Shown here piece after piece: positions 10,774 through 21,240 of a stretch of DNA of 49,150 nucleotides; position 1 is the stretch's first letter, and every line of letters begins with the position of its first letter. The stretch is taken from positions 1 through 49,150 of the forward strand of contig JAKSYS010000484.1 of the NCBI GenBank assembly GCA_022925895.1, read 5' to 3'. The notes beneath the pieces are model-generated. The model worked only from the letters and a program-made list of their open reading frames with translations. It was not told the origin of the DNA and ran no database searches. Position numbers and translations under genes: made by a program. This stretch comes from Fragilaria crotonensis (lineage: Eukaryota > Bacillariophyta > Fragilariophyceae > Fragilariales > Fragilariaceae).

Positions 10774-11304
10774 TTGCATTGTGCTGTTCTTTGTGACCTT
10801 GCAATGACACCATGCCCTTCCATTGGGAAGAAGAAAGCAAAAGGCTTTGCACAGCAGACTGCAGCAACCAAAAGGATGGAGGTGCAGTTGCCGTTTCCCC
10901 TTTCTCATAGCACCAACATAGCTAGCAATGTTTCTCTTGAGCGTTTGGCATTGGCTGCGAAAGCCATGAACGAAGTTGGTAAATGTATGGCATCGGCTGT
11001 CAAACTTAAAACAGAATTGCCAAGGAGCTGGTTGATGAAGCAAGCTGGAATTGCGAAAGAGCAGTTGATGATGCAAGTCTTCTTGGCATATCCACAATCT
11101 GTTGCTTTGATCGCTTTTTCCGCAAAGTTTTCAGTGTATTCTGCCTTGGAGGTACGTCCTGTTGTCATGATGATGACCAACATTCCTGTCAGCCCTGCCA
11201 ATTTTCTCAAAGATAAGTCAGATTTTGGACTTCTGCCAGACACGCAGAAGCTTGACGCAGCGGCAGCCGCCTTGACGTACGATGACGAGGATATTACTTG
11301 TTGA
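10774..11304 (+). other. Open frame of 176 codons, unassigned
   Basis: The frame from about 10774 lacks an ATG at its first position; the first in-frame ATGs lie downstream (for example at 10804). It encodes helical text rich in Ala, Lys and Met (LERLALAAKAMNEVGKCMAS) and ends DDEDITC. No domain is recognised. It lies tail to tail with the Harbinger relic at 11639-12960, the same arrangement as the two genes in the complete Harbinger element at 22197-26406. It might therefore be the accessory gene of that relic; this is inference from layout only. Confidence 0.3.
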
Positions 11305-11638
11305 CAACGATGATGACAACAACGAGGAGCATGATGAAACCTACCTTAACGTGCGCAAGTGGCTGGCTGGAAAAACATTGTTGCTGTTGTCATTGTCAAA
11401 CTTCTAAAATAAATAGTATAGAATAGGTACTACTACTAGTATACTAATATGATGTCACCCACAGTCATTGATAAGTAGTTATTGTCTTGAGCTCCTCCTT
11501 GTTCTTTGTGCTTGTCATCATTGTTGTTGGTATACCATTTTTCTCAGCACTTGTTGACCATCAAATCATGTTGAAGTTGAGTGTGAAGTTCTGAGTTCTG
11601 TAATGCCGAGATCATTTGGGCAATCTTGTTTCAACCAT

Positions 11639-12960
11639 TTATCCTCCCTGTGTAGGAATAACAACAAACGGATGCTGCGGGATGTACATTTCATCGTTAT
11701 TATAGTCAGAATCAACTCCATTCTGATGATTGAAGTCAATCACAAGATTTTGAAGAATCACACACATCTTGATGACTGTCTTCATTGCATGTTGTTCCCA
11801 AAGATGACAAGTGGAGGTCAGGATATGGAATCTTGCTTGGAGCATTCCGAATGCTCGCTCAATGTCTCCATCCTCTTTGCCTCCTTTGCTGAGTGATGCA
11901 AACATTTTTTGCATCCGAGTCTGGGGGGGGGTTGCAAACGTTTTCACAAAACAACAAGCATAGCGCGAATAGAATCCGTCACCAAGCCAATATTCATACT
12001 GATACCACGTACGGGATTCTTGAATAAGGGAGAGCGCCTGGGAAACGAAGTTTAAATGCCAAAAACGGCAACATTATCCGCAATGGCCTCCAAAATAGCT
12101 GGCAGGACGCCCAACATTCCTTGAAACATCCCTTTCCAAGAGGGGGGGGGTTCTTCCACTCCCAATGCATACAGTTGATTGAATCTATGCAACAGGGAAA
12201 GCCAGCAGGACATCCCTTTTCGAGAAGTTGTCTGATGTCAAAAGCATTCAGGTGACGGAGTGCTACATCTCCATACACTTCAATAACCGAATGGCAAAAA
12301 CGTTTCATGGCTTCCAGGCCTGTTGAGGCCCCCATACAATACTTGTCATCGTAATCTGCCGAACTGACACCAGATGTGTGCTGACGGACAGCTGAGCAGA
12401 TCTAATGAACCGATGACAATCCCATCTTACCCACCATGTCTGTCTTTTGTTGGAAGTAGGCATCATTTGCTATTGGCTCTATACCCTATATGCATTAAAC
12501 GGGTCATCCTAGTCATTTCATACAGTAATCGTACACGGTAACGTAGGAATTTGTGTACAGTACATGGTTTACTGCAAACAAGCTGAGTTTAATGCACCAT
12601 GTTGGGTATTTAATGTTGGCTATCACCTTTGCCACAATATCATCAAATAATCCACTTGGTATCTTGAAGAACTCCTGAAAGAACATTGCATTCTTGTAAA
12701 TGTGAGTAGGACCCCAAAAAGCATGGAAAAGTAAATGCGAGTAAAAAATGACATTCAATGTTTGGAGCTTTCCCAACACAAGGACCACAACCCCAAACAA
12801 ATGAGGGAAAAAGAAGAGTGCTGTCCCCATCATCTGTATCTTCCTCCACAAGATTGTTGGCAATATGTACAAGAAGAGCGTCGGTGAAGTCATCGTCATC
12901 ATGGATGAGAGACTCTATGATGTCATCGTCGTCGTCACAGATGTTCATTTTGGAAATCAA
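11639..12960 (-). pseudogene. ALP1-like (plant-transposon type) Harbinger transposase, broken
   Basis: The pieces run right to left. First comes an acidic leader (ICDDDDDIIESLIHDDDD, near 12900-12945). Then FFQEFFKIPSGLFDDIV (about 12670), the helical entry region. Then 12335-11994 with CIDSINCMHWEWKN, carrying the first catalytic Asp. Then YWLGDGFYSRY in another frame near 11985, holding the second Asp. Last is EDGDIERAFGMLQARF (about 11850), holding the Glu. This is the signature of the plant-transposon protein family (PF04827) related to ALP1. All three DDE residues are still visible, but at least three frame changes and an in-frame stop break the gene. No TIRs were found around it. It differs clearly from the Harbinger lineage at 24132-26100. 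Confidence 0.65.
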
Positions 12961-12969
12961 AATTCTATG

Positions 12970-13717
12970 ATGATATTCGAGTTAGCCGATGACAGTAAAA
13001 TGACATCAGTCACGGGCTATTCAAACAGCATCCATGGTGATAATATTGGCTGAAAGCTATTGAAATGGGTCAAAAAGAACATGAGAGGTGGCGCGAGAAT
13101 CTGGAGCTGGCGCAAGATTCCATCAGTTTTGCTTTGAGCCTCTCAGGCACAAAATGTAAGGTATTGAGCCTGTGCGGTGCCATGCATTTCGGAAAAAGAT
13201 ATTGACACAAATGGTCCTATCATTGGGTCATTCCTCCGATTTCGCTCCAGCGGTGAGGATGCTCTTATACCCCGGATGATCACCATGCAAACGTAGTATA
13301 TCTACATCATCCGCCAAAACTTCAGCACAAGATACCACAACTGTGGAATGAAATAGTATACATGTATTCATAAATGGTAGCTAGTACTCCAGGTACTTCA
13401 TGTACTAGGTACCAGGTAACCTATAGTTGGAGAACGCAGCTAAAGCTCAAGGCAGAATGGTACTGCCGTAAATTGCGCCCATTAAGGGATGGCAGTGATT
13501 AAGACATTTTGGTGGAATAATATGGGTGATATTGTACTTCATATTCTTGTTTGGGATAAATGGTAATTGTGGACATGCTTATGTTTTAAGTCATTGGTCA
13601 TTTTTGTGAAATAGGCAAACATTTGGGTGATACTGCAGTTTCCCCTTACTCTAACTCTCCGATTTACAAGCTAGTACTACATCTCCCAGTATTTTATGGT
13701 GAACTGGATACATGGCC
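12970..13717. other. Gene-free interval
   Basis: No protein-coding signal is seen. There is a small GTAC/TACTAC-rich patch at about 13360-13440. The rest is A/T-rich with no repeat that I can identify. Confidence 0.4.
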
Positions 13718-14200
13718 TTACTGGCTCATCAGATGTATAACTGTGGAAACTATGGTTTCAACAGATGTAATCCTCAAGTAGAAGTTCAGAGTATCATTGG
13801 CAGATAGTGGCTTAGGGGTCTGTCCATTCCAAAACAGAATAGGCTCAATCAATGGCCAAGATGCAAGCCAAAACAAGAACTTGGTACAAACATCCACAGG
13901 ATTCTGATTACCAGGAATATGACAGAAATACAAAACTCTTTGCAGATCATTGTGATGTTTCATGATAGATGAATGCAGGATCATTGCAGACTTAACAACA
14001 CTCTAATTGTCACCAAACATACAAGCAGGATGGTTCAAAGGCACATCAAGCATGCAAATTGTGTAGCAAAGATCAATACTAACAGTTAAGAACACTCTAA
14101 TTGTCACCAAACATACAAGCAGGATGGTTCAAAGACACATCAAGCATGCAAATTGTGTAGCAAAGATCAATACTAAACTGTTCAGTTGCAGTTCCAGCAA
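13718..14200 (-). pseudogene. Ty1/copia RNase H fragment, decayed
   Basis: Minus-strand translation gives MFGDN, a TAG stop where a Lys codon is expected, then SVVKSAM. It continues KHHNDLQRVLYFCHIPGNQNPVDVCTKFLFW and WPLIEPILFWNG, which I cite only as motif landmarks. The order GDNxSVV, then HR/HxHIPGNxNPxDVxTK, then W near the end, is the C-terminal part of copia RNase H. It is far more decayed than the full copia element at 30932-42479. An internal 94 bp duplication further disrupts it. Confidence 0.65.
13992..14179. repeat. 94 bp tandem duplication in the copia relic
   Basis: The block containing AACACTCTAATTGTCACC starts at 13997 and again at 14091, a period of 94 bp. The copies differ at only about three or four positions. 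It duplicates the segment around the GDN motif of the RNase H relic. Confidence 0.8.
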
Positions 14201-14879
14201 CAGCAAACGGCATTTAAGTGGAGTGGCTACTGTATTCTGCTGCATGAAGGAATAGTGACACAGCGATGGCACATCAAGACAGCAGAGACACCAAGCTCAG
14301 ATTATTGATGTCAACAAGAACATGGATGGATCTTTGTCAAGCAACAGGCCTTGTGATGAGGTGAAGAAATGGAGCACAACGGTAAAGCAATGCAGCCGTT
14401 GCCGATTGTTTGCGCTGACATTTTTTATCCCAAAGCGCTACAGCCATTGAAAGAGGATGCGTCAAGTAGAGGGTGTTTCACATATACACCCTTTCGTCCA
14501 GAAAGGTGCTGAAACAGAGATACACTGGAGGAAAATGGAATTCACGAACGCAACCCCTCTGGTCAACTAAAACGGCTCCCGTTTCATACCACACCGGACT
14601 ACACAGAAACACTAAAGAACTATCGATATCATTCTACACGAATACGGGACATACGTCTCTGTGCGTCGACTGATCTTCCTCGGTCAGCCGCACAGAACAA
14701 AAAAATTACTGTGAGGGCCTCGCCGAGGCACTTCCTCGGTCTCCTGGTCACGGACCAATTCTTGCCGTGCCCTGCCCTCCTCCTATTCGTGTGATAAATG
14801 TCCCCGCCGTGGAATACAGTTTTGCAGAGCAAAGGTCTCAGCTCCTTACCGACGAAGGTAATCGTTGTGAGCTCCCGCT
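14200..14879. other. Gene-free interval downstream of the PSxxPS gene
   Basis: No gene is recognised. The part nearest 14879 is the 3' flank of the minus-strand gene that ends at 14880. A minus-strand frame at 14629-14832 is open but has no recognisable protein text. Confidence 0.35.
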
Positions 14880-16361
14880 CTACTGACTGTATGCAGGACC
14901 CCTAGTCGGTGGCGTTGTCGGTGGCGTTGTCGGTGGAGTTGTCGGTCGCAGTGTCAGTTGCCTAGTAGGTGCTGGTGACTGCGGCGTACCCTGTGACAGC
15001 TGCAGAGATGGAAGCGTTGTCGGTCTGACGCTAGGAGCCGATGTTGCCGCTCGGACGGGAGTACCACTGGACTGAGTGAATGGACTCAATGTCGGCAGCG
15101 GAATCGGATTCTTGCTTGGAGTGGTCGAGAGTCCATAACTCGGTCGAGTAGATGGTTCATCGGACTGTGTTATACTTGGGGTGCTACTCTGATGAATGGT
15201 AGGAGTCTGCGAAGGTTCTAGGCTTGGGAACCCTGACGGCAAGATGCTCGGTACTGAGGACGGCTCTGTACTTGGTACGTCGGATGGAATGCTGGAAGGG
15301 TACGAACTTGATGCATCCTTTGGCAGTGCGAAAACACGTTCGTTGAATTTTACCATCGAGCGATAGCTTCTGAAAGCAGCCAATGCAACTCCCAGAGTTG
15401 CTACGATCGAGCACAGAAGGAGAGTCGCGACGAGACACCGCCGTCTTGCGTGCATTGGCGCCAGTTCACGGTAATATTCATCGTGCTCCTCATAGCTCTG
15501 GTCAGCCGATCCCATTATATACTCAGTATTGTGCTCGTTCCACACATTTGAGTCTGAAGTGTCGGGTTCCATCACGTCTTCATGCGATTCATGAAATTCT
15601 ACGCTCGGATTCCCAGAAGCTCCGGTAGATCTGGAAATCGATTTTCCCATGCTGTAACGCTGCGATCCCATCGACGGAGATGCACAACAGAAAGGACCCA
15701 GGTCCAATTGTTCATCCTTGCTTGGGATAGCGCGCAAATCGTTGGATACTGGACCTGGTTGTGCATTTTGGTTCTCGCCTTCTGCGTCATTCTGTCCAAC
15801 ATGAGACCGACTCACATCGTCACCGAAGCTAACACTGCAGAAGTTGTTGATGAAGTGGTTAGGCGTTCCGGCTGTTTGAACGTAGTCGTAGCTGCGGTCG
15901 CGGCTTTCGACGCCACTTCGGTTGCCGGCGCTCAAATTAGATTTATTCGCTGGAAGACCTACGACGCTGTGGTCTTGGGTTGGGGGACGGCTCCTGTTGG
16001 AGGAGCTCAGATTTGATTTATTTTCTGGAATTTCCACCAAGCTTCGACCTTGACTTGTGTGACGGCTCCTGATGGAGGAGCTAAGATTCGATTTATTTTC
16101 TGGAAGGCCGGCGAAGTTGTGGCTTTGGCTTGTGCCATGGCTCCTGTTGGAGGGATTTGCTGGGAGGCCCACGAAGCCTTGGCCATGGCTTGCGTCACGA
16201 ATCCTGTTGGTGGCGCTTAAATTGGATTTATTTATCTGAAGGCCCTCGTAGGTGAGGCCGTGGGTTGCGTCACGGCTCCCGTCGTCGGGGTCGCTCAAAT
16301 TGGATCCAATGGTACCGATATTCGTTTCGTATCTCGTCATTGTGCTTCGTGTATCGAGCAA
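14880..16361 (-). CDS. Single-pass membrane protein with N-terminal repeats and PSxxPS stalk, no LRR
   Basis: A 493-residue open frame; a second ATG eight codons in (MTRYET) is another possible start. Residues about 20-170 hold six or seven units of roughly 25 residues built on GLPxNKSNLSxxxRSRxxSQ. An acidic region with clusters of Asp and Glu follows (about 260-300), then a basic RRR and one transmembrane helix (CLVATLLLCSIVATLGVALA, about 308-329). The rest is a Pro/Ser/Thr stalk of PSxxPS units ending in TPPTTPPTTPPT. There is no N-terminal signal peptide, so an inside-out topology with the stalk outside is inferred. The plan matches the LRR gene at 5829-8851 minus the LRR domain and Cys-rich tail. 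Either this copy lost its LRRs or it is a separate stalk-only surface protein. I saw no splice donor leading to a further exon. Confidence 0.75.
   Translation of the reverse strand: MLDTRSTMTRYETNIGTIGSNLSDPDDGSRDATHGLTYEGLQINKSNLSATNRIRDASHGQGFVGLPANPSNRSHGTSQSHNFAGLPENKSNLSSSIRSRHTSQGRSLVEIPENKSNLSSSNRSRPPTQDHSVVGLPANKSNLSAGNRSGVESRDRSYDYVQTAGTPNHFINNFCSVSFGDDVSRSHVGQNDAEGENQNAQPGPVSNDLRAIPSKDEQLDLGPFCCASPSMGSQRYSMGKSISRSTGASGNPSVEFHESHEDVMEPDTSDSNVWNEHNTEYIMGSADQSYEEHDEYYRELAPMHARRRCLVATLLLCSIVATLGVALAAFRSYRSMVKFNERVFALPKDASSSYPSSIPSDVPSTEPSSVPSILPSGFPSLEPSQTPTIHQSSTPSITQSDEPSTRPSYGLSTTPSKNPIPLPTLSPFTQSSGTPVRAATSAPSVRPTTLPSLQLSQGTPQSPAPTRQLTLRPTTPPTTPPTTPPTRGPAYSQ
15900..16290 (-). repeat. 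About 75 bp coding repeat, degenerate, six to seven copies
   Basis: Imperfect tandem units encode GLPENKSNLSSSNRSR-like blocks. DNA words such as GGAGCTAAGATTCGATTTAT and TTTTCTGGAA recur at about 75 bp spacing. Copies are diverged, unlike the young repeats in the LRR gene. Confidence 0.7.
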
Positions 16362-16976
16362 ATCTAGTAGTTTGTGCTCGCCTTGTATTATGTTTGAATT
16401 GTATTTGCAGGATATTCTTTTGACTTATGGACTCATCGCATGACAATCTGTCCAACGCATTAAAAAAGAGTCACACTATTGACTATAAGCAAAATAGATG
16501 TTTTCATCGAGGGATTCATCTTAATAGTCGCCAATCGAGAAGTGCAAGGGCCTGTGCCGGCGTGAAAATTGGATGTGTTCCGTCATATTTTGCTTATTAC
16601 TTACACTCTCCCGCTCAGTAATTGCCTAAGAAAGAACACTCTATCCTGAAAGCTGAACTGTGGCCTAGGAATTGGCGATGAATTGACAAACAAGCATTTC
16701 GAACATTTATTTTATACCTACAGTATATGCAGCCTTTCTAATTGTCCGGGAGTACTTTGAGTACCAGGTACGACATGCATGCGTAGATACTCTCAACGGT
16801 ACAGGCAGAACCTTGATGTCTGCAGTACAACAATACATACATATGTGTGTGTAATGATGAGTAGTAGTGTATCAGAGTATCAGAGTCCTCTGCTGTACTA
16901 CGTAGTATGATACTCGTGGAATTCGCCCAGACTCCAGAGTACGGAAGCACATGATAAACCGAGCTGTGCTCTTTTG
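16362..16976. other. Gene-free interval upstream of the PSxxPS gene
   Basis: Probable promoter side of the minus-strand gene ending at 16361. It is A/T-rich to about 16730, then GTAC/TACTAC-rich to about 16945. No gene or RNA is seen. Confidence 0.4.
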
Positions 16977-16978
16977 TA

Positions 16979-17726
16979 CTACCTCCGTTTACAATTACTT
17001 GATCGATTTCTATTTTCAGTCGAGGGAATTCTGGCATTCCACCGAAACGTCATATGATTCGAATTCCTCTCGATGAAAGCTATTCATAGCTGTATAACAT
17101 CAAATATTGGCGTTTGAGTCTAAATGCTCATTATTACGTTTTTAGATTGAAAAAACTCTAAAAATGTCTTTCTCACCCTCTAGTGCGCCAGCACGGATTC
17201 CTATGACGCTGAACCTCTGGAAAGAAATGCTCCCCAGGAGCAGTGACAACGATCATTTACGGCAGTTCCGACGGAACGGATCGGACAGTGTAGACTTATT
17301 TCTCTTCAAAGATGGAAGTCGACGATGACAACATATTGCGGGGGAGCAGAAATCTGCTGTATGCACATGGGGTGTGAATCGGGATGCGATTAATACGAGA
17401 AAGAGCGCGTGGAAGTTAAATCTGAAATTCGGTGATAGATATTTTTTTCAAATCATATGTTAAGTAAACGAAACGTAGGATTTCATGATCGAAATAACCG
17501 TTCGTGCAACATCAATCCCCGTATGTAGCATATGCCAACCACATCGACCACAACACATAGATATTTATCCTCGTTCCAAATGAGCGTTAATACCTACTAA
17601 ATAGAATGCGTAAGCCTCGCCAATACGTAGACTTATACCGAAATCCTACGGAGAAATGACTTAAAGACACTAAACCAGAACGCTGTTTTGAACTTCAACC
17701 GATCAAGTAATTGTAAACGGAGGTAG
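16979..17726. mobile_element. Stowaway-like (Tc1/mariner type) non-autonomous element with TA target duplication
   Basis: A perfect 27 bp inverted repeat beginning CTACCTCCGTTTACAATTAC sits at 16979-17005 and, reversed, at 17700-17726. Both ends are directly flanked by TA (16977-16978 and 17727-17728). The outer sequence resembles the plant Stowaway terminus CTCCCTCCGT. The 748 bp body has no transposase reading frame. TIR plus TA duplication is the Tc1/mariner hallmark; the superfamily call is inference from that. Confidence 0.8.
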
Positions 17727-17777
17727 TACAATACATGTACTATGATATATAATACTGTCGACTGTGGTACTCCTTAT

Positions 17778-18219
17778 CAGTGCATGACATCTGAGAAAAA
17801 ACCGACACCCGAACCCGCAGCCGGCCGATTTTTCGTAGAGGCTTTTGGCCGCAGCCGGCCGTATGCCGACATGTGCGCCCTGCCGTACCCGTCCGTAGTC
17901 CGACAGTCGCTGCCCACACCGGGCCGCAGCTGGACTGTCACCCTGCCCGTACCCGGCTTCTGTCGCACGGGAGTACAGTACATAGTACAAACATAGTACA
18001 CAGTACTGCACTTACAGTATGTTATCAGCAACCACCGTAACCGTGAAAAATGACAGGTGATCCGCCCTTGACCCGCGATGGGCCGAAAAGTGATAGGAAT
18101 CGACCGGAGCCGGCCGGAACCGGCCGTGACCTAAATACACGCACCGCAGCCGCCCGAAATCACGGCAGGCCCACGGTTTCCGGCCGGCTGCGGCTAACGG
18201 GCCCCGATGTCATGCACTG
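17778..18219. mobile_element. hAT-like non-autonomous element with 8 bp target duplication, CGGCCG-rich
   Basis: The ends are a perfect 14 bp inverted repeat, CAGTGCATGACATC (17778-17791 and 18206-18219). The direct repeat CTCCTTAT flanks it on both sides (17770-17777 and 18220-18227). An 8 bp duplication and a CAGTG terminus are hallmarks of the hAT superfamily. The 442 bp body is unusually G/C-rich, with many copies of GCCGGCCG and CCGCAGCC near both ends, which extend the inverted symmetry loosely. There is no transposase frame. The open frames across it are composition effects. Confidence 0.85.
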
Positions 18220-18457
18220 CTCCTTATGCCCGTTCCAATCGTCGCCGAATCGGCCGCAGCTGATTCCCGATGACGGTTGGAATGTCTTAGAGTACAATTT
18301 TGCCTCAAAGTTTGGATGAAGAAGATGTGCACCGGATTGTTGTCTCTCTTCAGCCAAACAAACAAAAAAACCTCAAAATCTGTTTACACCAGTGCCTGGT
18401 ACACCAAGTACCAGGTATACGTACAATTACAGAACGGAGTCCGCGGCATGCCTTTTG

Positions 18458-18483
18458 CGTCACGCATGACGTCATGCGTGACG
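18458..18483. promoter_or_regulatory. 26 bp perfect palindrome centred on TGACGTCA
   Basis: The core CACGCATGACGTCATGCGTG (18461-18480) is a perfect palindrome extended by three more bases on each side. It contains a central CRE (TGACGTCA) and two outer TGACG half-sites. CRE-like sites bind bZIP factors, and CO2/cAMP-responsive elements of this type are known in diatom carbonic anhydrase promoters. No gene start is evident close by, so function is unproven. Confidence 0.5.
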
Positions 18484-18613
18484 TCGTTCGGAATCTTGAT
18501 TTTTGATTTGTATCAACGACCTCTTTTTTCCGGAACTTTATCAACCCTGCTACGTTATAAATACTAGACTAGCTACGGTAGTGGGTTCCTGATCGGAGTA
18601 TGATACATATGGT

Positions 18614-18948
18614 GTTTTACAGTGGCATTTGAGAAGCAACCTGTTTACAGCAAATTCAATGAGTATTCCGTCCAGTAACTTTGAATTGGTACAGTATTGT
18701 ACTTCAGTAACGTAATAACACACTGTCGTTTCAACATAAATTACCGTCCATTGATGTACTGTAGACATGTAGTACATGTAATCCACGTAACAGTGCAACA
18801 GTACATAAACGGACGGTAATTTATGTTGAAACGACAGTGTGTTACGTTACTGAACTACAAGAATACTGTACGAATTCAAAGTTACTGGATGGAATACTCA
18901 TTGAATTTGCTGTGAACAGGTTGCTTGACAAATGCTACTACTGTAAAA
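18614..18948. repeat. Long hairpin-forming inverted repeat (arms about 136 bp, loop about 61 bp)
   Basis: Arm 1 (18614-18749) and the reverse complement of arm 2 (18811-18948) match across shared blocks such as CAAATTCAATGAGTATTCC, AGTAACTTTGAATT, CACACTGTCGTTTCAACATA and AAATTACCGTCC. They differ by a few substitutions and small gaps, about 90 percent identical by eye. The loop is GTAC-rich. It could be a foldback transposon or the source of a hairpin RNA. No flanking duplication was recognised. Confidence 0.85.
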
Positions 18949-18949
18949 T

Positions 18950-20940
18950 ATACCGTGCGATGAACTGCAATACTGGGGCCTGGTACTGTACTTCATGAAG
19001 TTTCCTACGTTGGTACCATGGTACTGCATACTGTAGGGGGAAAAAGCAGTCGTACGGAGTACGACCAGTTTGGGGTACTGTACTACGTCCAGTTTCCTGT
19101 AGTAGACACTCCCCGATCAAATGTGAGGTACGATGTACCCACTCTAGTGTAATTGAAATTTCAGTTTTGAATTGTGGTCGTTAGGAAATCACCAAGGACA
19201 TCCAAGGCTGCACTTGTTAACTCCCAGTCGGAGTGCAAGCGGCATCTACCGGTATCATACAATTTTAAATTTCTGTCAGCACAGTACGACCTCCAAAGCG
19301 GCGGTTCGAGTGCAACAGGTTTTGACGGTAAACCACGTAATATTTTCTTTGACTTGCAGCGTCGTACATTCTACGGTTGTCGAACGTAGATGCTATACCA
19401 AACATCGAAAACACTTCTACTATCAAACTATCTCGGCACATCAACTATAAACTATAATACATCCAAACACTCGATCCCTGCTTCCTTTGATGCCCATCAT
19501 CAAGAACATAAGCATTCATGTACATATTTGATGCTACAATTTACTACAGTTCATGCATATCTTTCGCAATCCCACGGGTTGTCACACAGCGGTTGCTATC
19601 GACCAAAAATAGTGACTCTGCTATCTGCACTCCTCCTTGACCAAGAAATTTGTAGCGCTGCCAGGCTTCAGGTCAAATTCATCACTCACAGGAACATCTT
19701 CAGGAGCATCCAGCAACACACCATTCAGCAAGCAGACTGGCCGTTGGCCTGGATGATATTACTATGTGACATCATTGTTTGGACCGCAAGGATGGTACCG
19801 CAGGTTCCTCAACAAATCAATATAAATTAGGGACAAGCCCTGGGGCTAGTGCATGAATGCCCCTCCCTATTGAACAATTCTGCCAAAGTGGAGCATCGCA
19901 TTTTGTCCTAACAGTTGTTGCCGTGCCTATTGCCAGATTTCACTTTGAACGGCGGCCGGGCAGGCACAGGCCTTGTCATTCCGCTGGCCACACCTGGATT
20001 GCACTCCACATGGCTAGTATATTCCTCCGTCTTTTCCCAAGACACGTGTCCTTCTGAATTACGTTTGCATCGCCTCAGCTCTTGGAACTACCAGGCAGTA
20101 CTTTCGAAACTGAGATGCACGTCAACAACGACTTGCCATTCAGATTATTGACGGAATCCGGGATGAATTACCGTCATTGCAGGGTGACCAAATTTTGTGC
20201 TGGCCGGAATGTTGGCTCCATTGACGCAGCATCATGTCATATTTGTTCATGACACGCAAGACATCACCGTTTACAATAGGGTGTCACAGCACATCATGAT
20301 TTGAAAGGAGCAGCGAATTGATTGGGAGCTCCTCAAACAACTCCAGTCGGACAATGATGGATGTCCGGCAGTCAGATCATGTTTAGTTGCGCAAGGTTCG
20401 CACTCTGGTCCATATCACCATATCTCATCAACCACGGAAGAGCGTGACTTGTGAAAGTTTCCTTTGCAGAAAGCATCAAGGATGGCCCGTAAATCTTATA
20501 TTGGATACAACATTCCGGCATCGATGGAAGCGCACATTGAACATGCACAGTTCCTCTGCACCAATAAGGTCCAAAAGGCAATTGTAACAGATGTCAAGTG
20601 CACCATAGGAATCCACAACACTATAACACTACACTCCTGCTCGTTATTGTATACTAACTTCCACAAGATGATGATGACAATGATGATGAAAGTGCTGATC
20701 AATCGGAGCTTTATGATTTTTGTGCAAGCGATCGTAGTTCTCTCGTTCTTGATCCAGGGAATGGAATCGTTCGTACCATTTATACCAGAAGCTACACAAG
20801 TACGACTAGTCAATTTCTCTTCGTGGAAATTTCTTCACCGTGTGCACTCGAACCGCCGCATTGGAGTAAGTATTCCACAATTGCATCCCATGACCAAATG
20901 GAGCCTTATCTGCAGACAATCTCCTTGAAATACCTCTGTT
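18950..20940. other. Gene-poor interval with decayed coding pieces
   Basis: From 18950 to 19150 the DNA is GTAC-rich. Between about 19450 and 20160 both strands show short protein-like stretches, for example LLNGVLLDAPEDVPVSDEFD on the minus strand near 19700, interrupted by stops. At 20640-20860 a plus-strand frame reads an acidic run followed by SELYDFCASDRSSLVLDPGN. None can be assigned to a family. This is probably transposon debris. Confidence 0.3.
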
Positions 20941-21059
20941 GTTTGCCCTTTGATTTACTTTCCAATCTTTAAATGTAGCTCATGTAGAAGCTGTAGTCAA
21001 TAGGTGTGACAATGAGAGTGAAGCTTCTGGTTTTGATTGATATTCAAAGCCTTTTTTGA

Positions 21060-21240
21060 TATGCATACGTCTTTGCACTTTGAACTCTGAAGTCTCAAGG
21101 CAACAAAAGTGGTACTACATTCCTCAATTCTGCAAGCATGCTGCGAGCAAAACACTCAAACAATACAAGAGCGTTCCATTCCATCATGTTCTCCAATGGA
21201 TCCACCTCCTCTGCAGGTGGTGCAGTGGTTGTCATATGCA
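21060..21240 (+). repeat. Partial copy of the dispersed repeat also present at 26685-26865
   Basis: The words GTCTTTGCACT, AAGTGGTACTACATTCC, CAATTCTGCAAG and ATACAAGAGCGT appear in the same order and similar spacing in both places. The copy here includes the start of the protein-like segment (TLKQYKSV versus TLTRYKSV) and then breaks off into the microsatellite. Confidence 0.6.

Noticed and set aside
10579-11097. 172-codon minus-strand frame opposite the 10774-11304 frame
   Set aside because: Composition-driven, rich in Cys/His/Ser with no motif; it is the antisense of a helical-looking plus frame.
17742-18031. Open frames on both strands at the CGGCCG-rich block
   Set aside because: They are produced by the G/C-rich body of the hAT-like MITE; the transposon boundaries explain the composition.
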